Shown in pieces: positions 8,799 through 18,440 of a stretch of 64,000 bases of DNA (the stretch's first letter is position 1; each line of letters opens with the position of its first letter). The translations under genes and the position numbers were made by a program. The DNA comes from Helicobacter bilis (GTDB lineage Bacteria > Campylobacterota > Campylobacteria > Campylobacterales > Helicobacteraceae): positions 62,001 to 126,000 of the forward strand of contig NZ_CP019645.1 of the NCBI RefSeq assembly GCF_001999985.1. The letters run 5' to 3'. The notes beneath the pieces were generated by a model. It ran no database searches. It was not told the origin of the DNA and worked only from the letters and a program-made list of their open reading frames with translations.

Positions 8799-10426
8799 TT
8801 CTGCCTCCTATAGTCAATAACCCTATAATGTTTCATAGCATATTCAAACATAGCATTTCTAAGATCTCTCACCTTTGCTTCTTGCAGGGCTTCATCTTCT
8901 GCATTTGTAATATTTACTAGATCTGCATAATTAGGCATTTCTTGCTTAACAACTCTAAATAAAAGTGCTTTGTCGCTACCAAGAAACACAACGCCCTCTT
9001 TTTTATTATGTCGCATGATATAATCTAATGCCTGTCGTATATCCATATCATTTAGACCAAGCGAGAGTAATTGCTTATGAGATTGCATATTTTGCTCTTG
9101 CCATAACGATAAATGTAGTGGCACGACATTTCCTAGACTCTCTCCACTTATTTGTGAAAGCTTAGTATATGCCATTTTCTTAAACTCATCATTTTGCTTT
9201 TCTGCCATTAAATCCCTACTAGCTAACTCTTTTGCTAACTCAAAACTAAGTGCTTGTTTTGGAATCTTTTCGGTAATATAAGGGATAATCCAATGATCCT
9301 TGCTATATTCTAAAGGTGCAAGTAAGCCCTCACCACCGCTTACTGCAGTAATCAAAGCAGAATGATCACTTCCATCATCATTAAGCTGCAAACTATACAA
9401 TGGAATATCTTGTAATGCTATATCTTTAATATCTAAATCACCATCAAAATGCTTTTGTAATAAAGCAATGCTTTGAGATTCCATTGTGGTGATAACATTG
9501 CTTGTTTTAATCTGTAAATCTTTATTATTTTCAGCAATATTTTTGCTTATAGTCGCCATATAAGAACTAGCAAAACCTAAAATCGCTTTGCGATAGTCTG
9601 CTTCCACTTCCTCTAAGGCTTGCTCAAATGTTAGATTCTTATATTTTCTCTCATTATCTTTATAAAACTTCTCAAGCACTTGCTTATCTGGATTAATTTC
9701 ACCCATATCAAGTGCCATATAGGCTATCTTATAACTTGCTGGTTTATAATACTTTTCTTTATTTCTTTCCCAATAGGATCGAACCTCCGAATCTGTTGTT
9801 TGCAATACAGCATTTTTTAGCACAGAATCTTTATGCAGCAATCTTAACTCCGCAACATCTTTAATCTTACCCGCACTCATAAAAGCGTTTGTCTCAAGTG
9901 TAGAAACTGGTGCTAATGGAAAATTTTGCATTTTTTCTTGCAACAAAGCCTTTGCTACAAACGCTTCATAATCAGCGGTATTCCAACGATTTGCTTGTAA
10001 TAGCTTTTCGTATTGTTCTTTATTAAAAGTATGTGTTGCATCTTGAAATTCAGGCGTATTAAGCAAAGCTTCTAGAATCTCATTTGAAGTTATGCTTACA
10101 CCAATGTCTTTTGCAAGCATTTCTAGCAGTTTTTCTTGCACTAAGATTCTAAAGGCTTCTTGTTCTATTTCTGGCATAGGCTTACCATCATCTGGTAGCC
10201 CCACTTGACGCATGTATTCAGCAACATTATCATAAATTTCATTATATTTTCTTTGATATTCTTGACGGCTAATATATATGTCGCCAACCTTTGCAACGCT
10301 ATCGCTTGATACTGCGGAGAAGCCACCACCACCCCACTCTACCATGCTTGCAAAAACTAATGCCAAAGCACTTACCCATACGGTAATAACTAAATATTTC
10401 TTGTGCTTTTGCATCCATTCTAGCAT
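8795..10426 (-). CDS. PpiD/SurA-like periplasmic folding protein
   Basis: About 543 residues from the ATG at 10426, which has AAAAGGAATT just upstream; an upstream in-frame start would add 25 residues before the membrane anchor. The protein has one N-terminal membrane segment (KYLVITVWVSALALVFASM) and then a long periplasmic part with the SurA-N/PpiD-like pattern VGDIYISRQEYQRKY. PpiD-family proteins act as chaperones and sometimes prolyl isomerases at the inner membrane. I cannot see a clear parvulin active-site motif, so isomerase activity is uncertain. The same gene precedes ftsA-ftsZ in H. pylori (HP0977, from memory). Its stop overlaps the ftsA start. Confidence 0.8.
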   Translation of the reverse strand: MLEWMQKHKKYLVITVWVSALALVFASMVEWGGGGFSAVSSDSVAKVGDIYISRQEYQRKYNEIYDNVAEYMRQVGLPDDGKPMPEIEQEAFRILVQEKLLEMLAKDIGVSITSNEILEALLNTPEFQDATHTFNKEQYEKLLQANRWNTADYEAFVAKALLQEKMQNFPLAPVSTLETNAFMSAGKIKDVAELRLLHKDSVLKNAVLQTTDSEVRSYWERNKEKYYKPASYKIAYMALDMGEINPDKQVLEKFYKDNERKYKNLTFEQALEEVEADYRKAILGFASSYMATISKNIAENNKDLQIKTSNVITTMESQSIALLQKHFDGDLDIKDIALQDIPLYSLQLNDDGSDHSALITAVSGGEGLLAPLEYSKDHWIIPYITEKIPKQALSFELAKELASRDLMAEKQNDEFKKMAYTKLSQISGESLGNVVPLHLSLWQEQNMQSHKQLLSLGLNDMDIRQALDYIMRHNKKEGVVFLGSDKALLFRVVKQEMPNYADLVNITNAEDEALQEAKVRDLRNAMFEYAMKHYRVIDYRRQN

Positions 10427-10708
10427 ATACAATTCCTTTTGAAAATAATAAAAATTGAAACAATAATGATCTATGTTTTTTGACTGAAAAAGTTTTGCCA
10501 TTATAACAGAAAAAATACAATATTTTATAAGTTTAGTCTGTTATTTTTCAATTTTTAATTAGTGTTATATTTTGAGTTAAATATAGGTTAATGTGTGGTA
10601 AATATGTATATTATCTATGCAAAAAAATCTTATAAAATAAGACTTTGAGAATCTCGCCCTACCCTGCCCTAGTTTATAGAGATTCTATTCTTTAAAGATT
10701 CTGAAATT

Positions 10709-11347
10709 TCATTGCGGTTTAAAATTTGCCTTACTTACACAATACATTGCTACAAAGCAATCATCACACATAGGCTTTAATGCCTTGCATTGATATCTAC
10801 CAAATAGCACAAAGGCTTGGTGTAAAATATTAAGATTCTCTTTAAAAGCTTTTGTCAAATCCTTTTCTGTATCAATCGCACTTTTACTTTTACTTAAACC
10901 GAGTCGATGACTAACGCGAAATACATGTGTATCAACTGCCATGTAATTCATACCCAAAAACTCACCTAATACAACATTTGCACTTTTTTGTCCAACACCG
11001 CTAAGCGACATTAAATCTTTTTGATTTGTGGGAATCTCGCCATTAAATTCTATCTCTACCTTCTTTGCCATTGCGATTAGATTCTTTGCTTTTGCATTAA
11101 AAAAAGAGACAGATTTTATAATCTCTGCGACACTCCCTAAGTCTGCCTTGCTTAATTCTTTTGTGCTAGGATAGGCTCTAAATAGGGCTGGTGTTACCAT
11201 ATTTACGCGTTTATCAGTGCATTGGGCTGATAACATGACGGCTATTAATAACTCATATAAATTTGTATATTGCAATTCAGTTTGTGCGTCTTTATAATGC
11301 TCTAAAAATAAGTTTTTAATATTTACAATGCGTTCCTTTTTTGTCAT
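10709..11347 (-). CDS. nth: endonuclease III (base-excision DNA glycosylase/AP lyase)
   Basis: A 212-residue HhH-GPD glycosylase that removes oxidised pyrimidines and cuts abasic sites. The helix-hairpin-helix is LSGVGQKSANVVL with catalytic Lys121, and the activating Asp139 lies in AVDTHVFRV. Four cysteines (187, 194, 197, 203; C-x6-C-x2-C-x5-C) bind the [4Fe-4S] cluster. Its start lies about 360 bases from the start of the PpiD-like gene and its own end is followed by a 190-base gap. The envC-like gene precedes it by 12 bases on the same strand, so nth is probably the last gene of the ftsE-ftsX transcript. Confidence 0.95.
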   Translation of the reverse strand: MTKKERIVNIKNLFLEHYKDAQTELQYTNLYELLIAVMLSAQCTDKRVNMVTPALFRAYPSTKELSKADLGSVAEIIKSVSFFNAKAKNLIAMAKKVEIEFNGEIPTNQKDLMSLSGVGQKSANVVLGEFLGMNYMAVDTHVFRVSHRLGLSKSKSAIDTEKDLTKAFKENLNILHQAFVLFGRYQCKALKPMCDDCFVAMYCVSKANFKPQ

Positions 11348-11359
11348 TTACACTCACTT

Positions 11360-12820
11360 TTAATTCTTTGCCATAACTTCTACGGGGTTGATATGCTTTC
11401 CATTTTGCACGATTTCAAGATTCAATCTATCATGAATGCGCCCAATGACATATCCCCTTTTTACAACAAAGCCTTTCTTTAAAGTGGGGGCAATCTTATC
11501 AAGCATAGAATAGATTGTATGCATTGAGTTTGCATGCTCTACAACCACAACCTTTTTTAGTCCGGGCATCTCTTCTGCATAGATGACTTTACCATCCATA
11601 ATATTATAGACTTGTGCGTCATTTTTCTTTGGTTTTAGCACCACGCCATTATTAAAGATTTTAATCTTATAAGCGGGATCAATATAATCGCCAAATGCCT
11701 GCTCTATCACATAAGAATCAAGTGGGGACCCTGCCCTTTTGCCTGTATATTTTGCAGTTTCTGGACGCTGATATACGCTATCTACTCGTTTTAGCTCTTC
11801 AAAGCTATTAATAGTATTTGACGCTTCAGCTGAACTCACTGCCGCATCATACTTTCTTTGTATCGCCTTATTTTGCTCACCTAAGAATTGCTGTGCTTTT
11901 TTGCTATCTGTTTTTGCGATTTTCTCTGCTTCTGCTTTCGCCTTTTTCTCTGCTTCTGCTTTCGCTAGGGCTGCTCTCTTTTTCTCTTCTTCTATTTTTC
12001 TCTTTCTCTCCCTTTCTAGCTTTGCTAGTCTTTCTCGCTCTAACTTTGCTTTTCTCTCTGCTTCTTGTTTTTTACGGATTTCTTCTTGTGTATTTTTCTT
12101 TAAGATATTTAACTGTCCCAAAAGTTTATCAAGCTCTTTTTTTTGCATATCAATGGCTTTTAATCGCTGGTTATAAACCTGCATTTCATTACGCATGTTA
12201 TCTACTAGAATCTTTTGTTTAGCTATCATTGTTTGCAAATCTTGGTGTCTTGTCTCCTGTGTAGTAATAATTTGCGTTACTTCCTTAATGCTGCTATTAA
12301 TATCATTAATCTGCTTTACTATGCTTCTTTGCTGCTTTTCAATCTCTTTAATCTCGTTTGTTGTTTGCTTTTTTAGAATCTTAAAGGCTTCTCTTGTTAC
12401 CATATCTTCAAGGTTTAGGCTCTCTTCATCATCAAGCACATAGGCAATAGTCATGTGTTGGAGTATGAGATTTGAAAGCTTTGTTTGTGATTGATTTAAA
12501 GAAACATTTAGTGTTGCTAGATTATCTTCAAGGGTTTGCAGTCTTGCTTCTTGGCTTTTATTTTGGTCTTTATTGCTTTCAATATTTTTTGCAAGATTCT
12601 GAATCTCTGTGTCAAGCTTTTTAATCTGCTGCATATTATTGTTGATGTTTTGTCCCAATGTGCTTAACTTTAGATTAAGATTTGCCCTTTGTTTATCGAT
12701 ATTGCTTTTTTGTGCTTCATTTTTTTGTATATTTTGATTAATCTCATTTAAATCTACTGCCATAGCACCATAGCATAAAAATGCACTAATAAGGATAAAT
12801 CGCTCAAGGCATTCTCTCAT
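11360..12820 (-). CDS. EnvC-like coiled-coil protein with degenerate LytM domain
   Basis: About 486 residues from the ATG at 12820, which overlaps the ftsX stop (ATGA); a longer start would run into ftsX. A signal peptide (MRECLERFILISAFLCYGAMA) leads into a long coiled coil (about 25-300) with KAEAEKKAKAE-type repeats. The last 110 residues form an M23/LytM-like domain. The zinc ligands are missing: the usual HxH is replaced in IHDRLNLEIV, and the first His motif is absent. That fits EnvC-type activators, which have no hydrolase activity but switch on an amidase under FtsEX control. The ftsE-ftsX-envC order supports this role in septal wall splitting. Confidence 0.85.
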   Translation of the reverse strand: MRECLERFILISAFLCYGAMAVDLNEINQNIQKNEAQKSNIDKQRANLNLKLSTLGQNINNNMQQIKKLDTEIQNLAKNIESNKDQNKSQEARLQTLEDNLATLNVSLNQSQTKLSNLILQHMTIAYVLDDEESLNLEDMVTREAFKILKKQTTNEIKEIEKQQRSIVKQINDINSSIKEVTQIITTQETRHQDLQTMIAKQKILVDNMRNEMQVYNQRLKAIDMQKKELDKLLGQLNILKKNTQEEIRKKQEAERKAKLERERLAKLERERKRKIEEEKKRAALAKAEAEKKAKAEAEKIAKTDSKKAQQFLGEQNKAIQRKYDAAVSSAEASNTINSFEELKRVDSVYQRPETAKYTGKRAGSPLDSYVIEQAFGDYIDPAYKIKIFNNGVVLKPKKNDAQVYNIMDGKVIYAEEMPGLKKVVVVEHANSMHTIYSMLDKIAPTLKKGFVVKRGYVIGRIHDRLNLEIVQNGKHINPVEVMAKN

Positions 12821-13626
12821 GCACGCGCCTTTGATAATATCACAAATATAACACAGCAACTAGATGATATGAAAGCAGCCAAAAATAGCTTTATAAAATC
12901 TGGTGGAATGCGAAATATATTTAATCCTATATTTAATGCTTGTAATGTTTCAAGTGTGATTTGCAAATTTGCTATATAAAACACAAGGATAACAATAAAG
13001 AAACTTGCTAAAAATGAATCTATTAGGGCAAGTTTAAATAAGCTTCTATTGCGTATCCAAATATTTGCCCCCATAATATCCATAATCTCCATTTTATCCT
13101 TATTGACATAACGCCATATCTCAATTTGCTTTAACATAAGCATAAAGCTAACAACTGCTAGAATCACCGCAAAAGTAATAACGCTAAACTTAATAAAACT
13201 CAATAAAGTATAGTTTTCTAAATGCCTTTTTGAAAAAGTATCAACGGATAATACATTAGGATTTTTTTTCAACACTGCTTCAATCGTGCTTAATCTCTCT
13301 GTGCTTGGAAAATACTCTAAGCTTAAGCTATAAAAATAGGGTAATTGCCTTGTTAAATTTGTAAGATTTGTATCATTAATATCTTTTGTAAGTTTTGCAA
13401 TAGAATCTTTTGGATTAATCTCTGTTAATGCCTTTGCTTCAACTATTTTTTTACGCACAGAATCAAAGCTAATGGGCTTTTTAGCCGTGATTCCAATAGC
13501 ATATTTTTGTGTAATAAATCTTTCTTGGTTTGCTACAATACGCTCTAAAATAAGCAGACATTGCAAACTAAAAAGCATGGTAATAAGCGGTATAAGTAAT
13601 GATAGGTGTTGTTTAAGCGTATTCAT
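12817..13626 (-). CDS. ftsX: cell division protein FtsX
   Basis: The 269-residue membrane partner of FtsE. It has an N-terminal membrane segment (LLIPLITMLFSLQCLLIL), a periplasmic loop of about 110 residues that would contact the EnvC-like protein, and three further membrane segments (FSVITFAVILAVVSFML, ALIDSFLASFFIVILVF, LFLAAFISSSCCVIFVIL). It overlaps ftsE by 14 bases and the envC-like gene by four, so all three are translated as one unit. FtsEX transmits ATP hydrolysis to septal peptidoglycan hydrolysis. Confidence 0.9.
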   Translation of the reverse strand: MNTLKQHLSLLIPLITMLFSLQCLLILERIVANQERFITQKYAIGITAKKPISFDSVRKKIVEAKALTEINPKDSIAKLTKDINDTNLTNLTRQLPYFYSLSLEYFPSTERLSTIEAVLKKNPNVLSVDTFSKRHLENYTLLSFIKFSVITFAVILAVVSFMLMLKQIEIWRYVNKDKMEIMDIMGANIWIRNRSLFKLALIDSFLASFFIVILVFYIANLQITLETLQALNIGLNIFRIPPDFIKLFLAAFISSSCCVIFVILSKARA

Positions 13627-14284
13627 GTATTAAACCTTCTTTAATTTCTATTTTTCTATATTTTAGATTCAAATGCTTTGGGATTCTATGCGTTACAACG
13701 ACTATTGTAATGTTTAATTGCTCGTTTGATGACTTCAAAAGTCCCCAAATCATATCGCTAGAATAATCATCAAGATTCCCTGTAGGCTCATCACAGAGAA
13801 TAAGCCTTGGTCTATGTGCGATCGCCCTTGCTAGAGCTACTCTTTGTTGCTCTCCACCGCTTAATTCCTGCGGATATTTATTTGCTTTATGTAAAAGGCT
13901 AATGTGAGAGAGTAATTTTTCTGCTTGGGTTTTTATCTCTGTTTTTGGAAATTTATTAATAATCATAGGTAATGCGATATTTTTTTCTACATTCCAATCT
14001 TGTATAAGCTTATAATCTTGGAAAACAATCCCCATTTTACGCCGCAAAAGCATGAGTTTATGACTGCTAATCTTTTTCATATTAGAATGCAAAACACTAA
14101 GCTCACCTTCTTGCACGCTGATATTGCCATAAATGGAACGCAAAAGTGTGCTTTTACCGCTACCACTCGCACCTGAAATAAACACAAAATCTTTGGGATA
14201 TATATTGAAACTTGCATTTTTTATCACAAGCCCTGTGCGTTTATAGCCTAGACAAAGTTGCTTTGCTTTTATAATCGTATCCAT
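13613..14284 (-). CDS. ftsE: cell division ATP-binding protein FtsE
   Basis: A 223-residue ABC ATPase. Walker A is [12 protein letters not shown] (about 37-48), the Q-loop GIVFQDYKL, the signature [14 protein letters not shown] and Walker [13 protein letters not shown]. The GNLD ending is typical of the FtsE/LolD/MacB group. Its identity as FtsE rests on the overlapping ftsX and envC-like genes downstream. It begins 14 bases after trmB, so the operon likely starts at or before trmB. Confidence 0.94.
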   Translation of the reverse strand: MDTIIKAKQLCLGYKRTGLVIKNASFNIYPKDFVFISGASGSGKSTLLRSIYGNISVQEGELSVLHSNMKKISSHKLMLLRRKMGIVFQDYKLIQDWNVEKNIALPMIINKFPKTEIKTQAEKLLSHISLLHKANKYPQELSGGEQQRVALARAIAHRPRLILCDEPTGNLDDYSSDMIWGLLKSSNEQLNITIVVVTHRIPKHLNLKYRKIEIKEGLIHEYA

Positions 14285-14298
14285 TTATAACCTTTATG

Positions 14299-15870
14299 CT
14301 AGTTTGCTGTTTTTATAGAATCTTTTTTAGTAGATTCTAGTTTATTGGAATCTTGCTTAGAATCTAGCGTGATAGAAGCAGATTCTATGGCTTCTTGCAA
14401 TATTTTACATAAAAATTTGTGTGCTTGTAAATGAGAGCGGATAGATAAGGGCTTTTTTAGATAATGTAATTTATGATTAGAATCTAGGATTAAATAAGTA
14501 TTAAAAGGCATATAAAAGCTACCAAAAGTAAGATTAGCAATGCTTATATTTTCATTTGTACTAGATTGCGTGGAGTATATATCGCCGATACTAATGAATA
14601 TAGAATCTTGTATCCATTTTTTATTGCATAGGGATTCTAGAATTTTGTTGTGTTGTGTTGTGTTAGAATCTGGAAACTTGTCATTTTGAGCCTTTGAAAA
14701 AGGCGAAAAATCTTTTTTAGATTCCATTTTAGAATCTTGCGTACAATCCCTTGTAGATTCTATATTAGATGTTTCGCTACGCTCAACATGACAAAGATTA
14801 GATTCTAAATTTTGGTTTAATATGTAAGTTTTAGAATCTAGATTCTGTATTGCTTGGCTTTTATTGTTTATGGAATCTGTGTTTTTAGTTAAGTCTAGCT
14901 TCTTGTCATTTTGAGTGCGTAAGCACGAAAAATCCCTTGTAGATTCTGTATTAGATGTTTCGCTACGCTCAACATGACAATTTGTTGTAGATTCTAGATT
15001 TTCTACCAAATCTGGGCAGGGTTTAGGGCGCATGTTTTTAGAATCTAGATTCTGTATTTCTTGATTTCTAGTATTTATAGAATCTACTTTTCTTTCTAAA
15101 CTCGGTAAAGAAAACACGCCCTCAAGGCTATCATGATTTTGCTGTCTAAAATCATGCTGGAAAATACGCATTTCATAAATATCCTTTTTCATATTACTCC
15201 ATCTTGCCTCATATTTACTCACAATATCTATATCTCTATTTTTTAGAATCTCAAAATGCGTAAAATCCGCACTCATCGCTTCTTTCATACTATCTAACAC
15301 ATATTCATAGTCATCACTACGCAGATTGATATGCCCTGTATCCTTTAAGATTCTAAAACTATTTTCTAAAAATTCTCTGTGAAATACTCTTCTATGCTTT
15401 GCCTTATTCCAAGGGACTGGAAAATGCAGGAATATGGTCTCTACGCTTTTCTTACTTAAGGCTTGAATGCCAAGCCTTGCATCAAAATCACAGATAAAAA
15501 GATTCTCTAAATTATATAATTCTATCGCATTTATAACCTGTCTTACTGAAGGTGTATGAATCTCAAAGCCCAAAATTAGTTTCTGTGGATTTTTCTTCGC
15601 TAAATCAAGGATATGTCGCCCACTACCAAAACCTATTTCAATATAATCTGGCGTTAATGTAGAAAGTCTTTCAAGATTCACTAAATAACCCAACTGCATA
15701 CCTCTTGTATGCTTATTTTGCGTTTGATTTAAATTATGTGTAATTACATTAAGATGAGATGCGATAAATTGCAATACTTTTTTAATGAATAAAAGATTGC
15801 TAGGACGCGTGATTTTATCAACCTTATATAAAAAATCATTTGCCCTTTTCACACATCGTATAAAAAACAT
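14299..15870 (-). CDS. trmB: tRNA (guanine-N7)-methyltransferase with a repeat-derived insertion
   Basis: TrmB makes m7G46 in tRNA. The SAM site is IEIGFGSGRHILDLA (about residue 77) followed by GFEIHTPSV, and the catalytic region reads LHFPVPWNKAKHRR. The 523-residue length is well above the roughly 400 I recall for H. pylori HP0747. The excess is a low-complexity stretch (about 245-415) between YEMRIFQHDFRQ and the C-terminal domain that resumes at WIQDSIFISIGDIY. That stretch encodes CHVERSETSN twice, the translation of a dispersed palindromic DNA repeat (14679-14793 and 14904-14979). An in-frame stop upstream fixes the start; no strong ribosome site is visible. Neighbours (FN3 lipoprotein upstream, ftsE downstream) match Helicobacter order. 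Confidence 0.9.
   Translation of the reverse strand: MFFIRCVKRANDFLYKVDKITRPSNLLFIKKVLQFIASHLNVITHNLNQTQNKHTRGMQLGYLVNLERLSTLTPDYIEIGFGSGRHILDLAKKNPQKLILGFEIHTPSVRQVINAIELYNLENLFICDFDARLGIQALSKKSVETIFLHFPVPWNKAKHRRVFHREFLENSFRILKDTGHINLRSDDYEYVLDSMKEAMSADFTHFEILKNRDIDIVSKYEARWSNMKKDIYEMRIFQHDFRQQNHDSLEGVFSLPSLERKVDSINTRNQEIQNLDSKNMRPKPCPDLVENLESTTNCHVERSETSNTESTRDFSCLRTQNDKKLDLTKNTDSINNKSQAIQNLDSKTYILNQNLESNLCHVERSETSNIESTRDCTQDSKMESKKDFSPFSKAQNDKFPDSNTTQHNKILESLCNKKWIQDSIFISIGDIYSTQSSTNENISIANLTFGSFYMPFNTYLILDSNHKLHYLKKPLSIRSHLQAHKFLCKILQEAIESASITLDSKQDSNKLESTKKDSIKTAN
14679..14793. repeat. dispersed palindromic repeat inside trmB, copy A
   Basis: Bounded by GTCATTTTGAG on the left and CTCAACATGAC on the right, which are near-perfect inverted ends. 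Inside lie a small hairpin (CCTTTGAAAAAGG), GCGAAAAATC and its counterpart GATGTTTCGC. On the coding (minus) strand the right part reads CHVERSETSN. It keeps the trmB frame open. Confidence 0.75.
14904..14979. repeat. dispersed palindromic repeat inside trmB, copy B
   Basis: Same termini as copy A (GTCATTTTGAG and CTCAACATGAC), a shorter middle, and a hairpin GTGCGTAAGCAC in the left arm. Again the minus strand encodes CHVERSETSN. The two copies lie 110 bases apart in the same coding sequence. Confidence 0.75.
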
Positions 15871-16014
15871 CTCTTCTTCATGGATTATGGGGATTAAAAA
15901 AGATTATTAAATCTCTTATTCACAAGCATTTCTTTTATAATAAAATCATCGTATGCTATATCGTTATCATATATAAACATGTCTTTGCTAATAAAATGCG
16001 GCATACACTAAGCC

Positions 16015-17361
16015 CTACTTTTTTGTTGAATCTTGCTTAGCTGTATTTGCATTTTGTGGCTCTGGCGATACAGGTTGTGCTGGTTGTAAAACTGGTATAT
16101 TTGGTGCTGCTGGTTGTGGTGCAAGTTGCAGGGTAACTTGTCTGCTTCGAGTAGATTCTATACCATATTTATCCACACCGACAACATGATAGGTATAGCT
16201 TACACCCTCTTTTATACTTCTATCTGTAAAGCTTGTATTTTGTTCTTGATTAAATTTATTGTTTGTGCCATCACTGCCACTACGATATACAATATAGCTC
16301 GTTGAACGATTATCACTTGCCCCTTCCCATGCGATTATTGCACTTGTATTTTCTATCGCACCTTTTGTTAGGTTTGGAGCGAGTGGTGGTGGAAGTGTCT
16401 GTCCGCCAACGCCATTTTCTTGCAAGTTTGATTCCAGTTTATATTTATCAATCGCACTGACTTTATAATATCTTATAGCCCCGTGTGAATCTATCTTGTC
16501 AGTATAAGATTCCCTTGTTACAAAAGCGATTTTTCTATAATTATCATTTAGAGTATTTGATACATACACATTGTAGCCAATCACATCTTTGGAATCACTT
16601 TTATCCCATTCTAGCCAAATTTCACGCAATCTATTTTGCGTGGTCTTAATGCCTGCTACAACAGGCGGCAATGCCCTTGTTTTGCCGACTACTAGCTGAC
16701 TTGGCACAGATTTTGTGCCATCATGACTTTGTGCTATAACTCTGTAGGTATGCTCTGCTCCATTTTCTATATTTCTATCAAAAAATTCTACTAACATGCG
16801 ATTTGTTGTCGAACCAATGGCAATGAACTTCCCCTTTTTCTCTTGCTTTTCAATAATATAGTTCTTTACAATAGGATTTGGACTAGGACTCCAAAAAATC
16901 TTAATCTTTTGTGCGTAATCTTGCGAGGCATATACAAAGCTCACAGGATCTATAAAAGAAGTTTTTACTTTTAGTGGTGTGCTTTTCTTTGATACTTTAG
17001 AATCTTTTCCTACCGCAGCAATCGCATAGGTATATTCAGTTTGTGGTTCTAGCTTATCATCATAATAATGCGTTGAAAAGGCATTTTTTATAACAGCGAT
17101 TGTCTCAAATTCCTTCTTTTTATTCTCGCGATAAATCACATAGCCATCAATATTTGTCGTATCTTCTGGTGTTTTCCACTCAAAGCCAACAGAGGTTACA
17201 TCAGGCAATGCGCGAAAGGTTTTAACCACAGGTAAATTAGGGTCTATCTCATCTTTTATACCAATAAAACTAAAGATTTTTGAACTTGAACATGCAGAAA
17301 ATACCACTACATGCAATAATAAAAATAACATAATAAGGCATTGTCTATATACATAAATCAT
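16015..17361 (-). CDS. fibronectin type III domain lipoprotein
   Basis: A 448-residue lipoprotein. The signal peptide ends in VVFSAC with Cys24 as the lipidation site. About four FN3-like domains follow (residues 45-430), each with phrases such as GYVIYRE, YAIAAVGKDSK, YNVYVS and TYHVVGVDKYG. The tail after 430 is Pro/Gln/Ala-rich. AAGGAG lies eight bases before the ATG. It is attached to the outer or inner membrane and probably serves protein or glycan binding; no enzyme motif is present. It sits between the pseudouridine synthase gene and trmB, as HP0746 does in H. pylori (recalled, not searched). The trmB start lies about 145 bases downstream. Confidence 0.85.
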   Translation of the reverse strand: MIYVYRQCLIMLFLLLHVVVFSACSSSKIFSFIGIKDEIDPNLPVVKTFRALPDVTSVGFEWKTPEDTTNIDGYVIYRENKKKEFETIAVIKNAFSTHYYDDKLEPQTEYTYAIAAVGKDSKVSKKSTPLKVKTSFIDPVSFVYASQDYAQKIKIFWSPSPNPIVKNYIIEKQEKKGKFIAIGSTTNRMLVEFFDRNIENGAEHTYRVIAQSHDGTKSVPSQLVVGKTRALPPVVAGIKTTQNRLREIWLEWDKSDSKDVIGYNVYVSNTLNDNYRKIAFVTRESYTDKIDSHGAIRYYKVSAIDKYKLESNLQENGVGGQTLPPPLAPNLTKGAIENTSAIIAWEGASDNRSTSYIVYRSGSDGTNNKFNQEQNTSFTDRSIKEGVSYTYHVVGVDKYGIESTRSRQVTLQLAPQPAAPNIPVLQPAQPVSPEPQNANTAKQDSTKK

Positions 17362-17396
17362 ATACTATGCTCCTTGTAATATTTCGTATTTAGAAT

Positions 17397-18383
17397 CTAG
17401 TTTCTTGCAATTTTTCTTAATTCATCTTGCCATTGAGATAAAAATGCTTCTAGCTTACTTTCATAGTTAATAAAATTTTCATTTAGGAATTTTAGCAAAT
17501 CTTTGGGTATTTTTGCACTAAAAACATTTCCATCAAAATAAAGTAGCTGTGCGTGTAGTAGCATTTTTGTCTTATATGTGCTTTTTAGATTCTCTGGGCT
17601 ATAGAGCATATCACCATAGATATAGCGTTGCAGTGTGCTTAAATGCACCCGTATTTGATGTGTCCTACCGCTAAAAAGCCGCACACCAATAAGCTCAAAT
17701 ACCCCATTTTTACTCTCCATAATCTTTCTAAACTCACTTTTAGAATCTCTTGCGAATGGATATTTTTCTTTATCAAGCTTTGCCATTTTCAAGCGATTAT
17801 TAGGATTTCTCCCCATATAGCATTCCACAAAAGTGTTATGTTGCAAGGCTTTATTAATCACGCAGATATAGATTCTACCCATTGTGCGATTTTGCAGCAT
17901 TTCAGCAAAACGCAAATGACTAGCATTATTCTTTGCTACTAAAATCGCACCGCTTGTATCCTTATCAAGCCTATGCACGATACCAAACCTCATTTCTCCA
18001 TTAATCGTTGATAATTCATAATTTTTTGCGCTTAAATAATCAGTGAGTGTAACTTCTTTCACACTTGGGGCATGATGGACGACTAGATTTCTTGGCTTAT
18101 TAAGGATAAGATAATCGCTATTTTCATGTATCACTTCTATATCTAGCCCCTGTATTAACTCATCTGTGTTTATTGCTTTTGAAGTATTTTTTATTGTATA
18201 GATTTCAATACAAGTGCCTTTTTTTAGAATCTGTGATTTTTTTGTATTTTTTTCATTCATTTTTACAAGATTAGATTCTATCCATTGACTAGCTTGTGAG
18301 CGTGAAATCTTTAGAATCTCTTGCAATGCGTTATCAAGCCGCATATAATCATGTAAAATACAAAAATGATACAGCAATTCCAT
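17397..18383 (-). CDS. RluA/RluD-family 23S rRNA pseudouridine synthase
   Basis: About 328 residues from the ATG at 18383, chosen because AGGAAAACAA lies just upstream; a GTG 15 bases earlier is possible. Residues 10-60 form an S4 RNA-binding domain (RLDNALQEILKISRSQASQWI). The catalytic motif is HRLDKDTSGAILVAKN, with the Asp after HRL as nucleophile. Later GRTHQIRVHL is the usual RluA-family C-terminal motif. It converts specific uridines in large-subunit rRNA; the exact position cannot be read from sequence. It directly precedes the FN3 lipoprotein gene (35 bases). Confidence 0.9.
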   Translation of the reverse strand: MELLYHFCILHDYMRLDNALQEILKISRSQASQWIESNLVKMNEKNTKKSQILKKGTCIEIYTIKNTSKAINTDELIQGLDIEVIHENSDYLILNKPRNLVVHHAPSVKEVTLTDYLSAKNYELSTINGEMRFGIVHRLDKDTSGAILVAKNNASHLRFAEMLQNRTMGRIYICVINKALQHNTFVECYMGRNPNNRLKMAKLDKEKYPFARDSKSEFRKIMESKNGVFELIGVRLFSGRTHQIRVHLSTLQRYIYGDMLYSPENLKSTYKTKMLLHAQLLYFDGNVFSAKIPKDLLKFLNENFINYESKLEAFLSQWQDELRKIARN

Positions 18384-18431
18384 TTGTTTTCCTAACACGA
18401 AATTAATAAATGAATTTTAGCGAAAACTTGC

Positions 18432-18437
18432 TATAAT
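18432..18437 (+). promoter_or_regulatory. extended -10 promoter of the 6S-like RNA
   Basis: TTGCTATAAT is a strong sigma-70 extended -10 element of the Helicobacter type. Start of transcription would be near 18441-18444, exactly at the 5' arm of the closing stem of the RNA candidate. Confidence 0.6.
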
Positions 18438-18440
18438 TTT

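Noticed and set aside
11818-12443. Plus-strand frames opposite the EnvC-like coiled coil
   Set aside because: Leu/Phe/Ser-rich low-complexity translations of the antisense of Lys/Glu codons.
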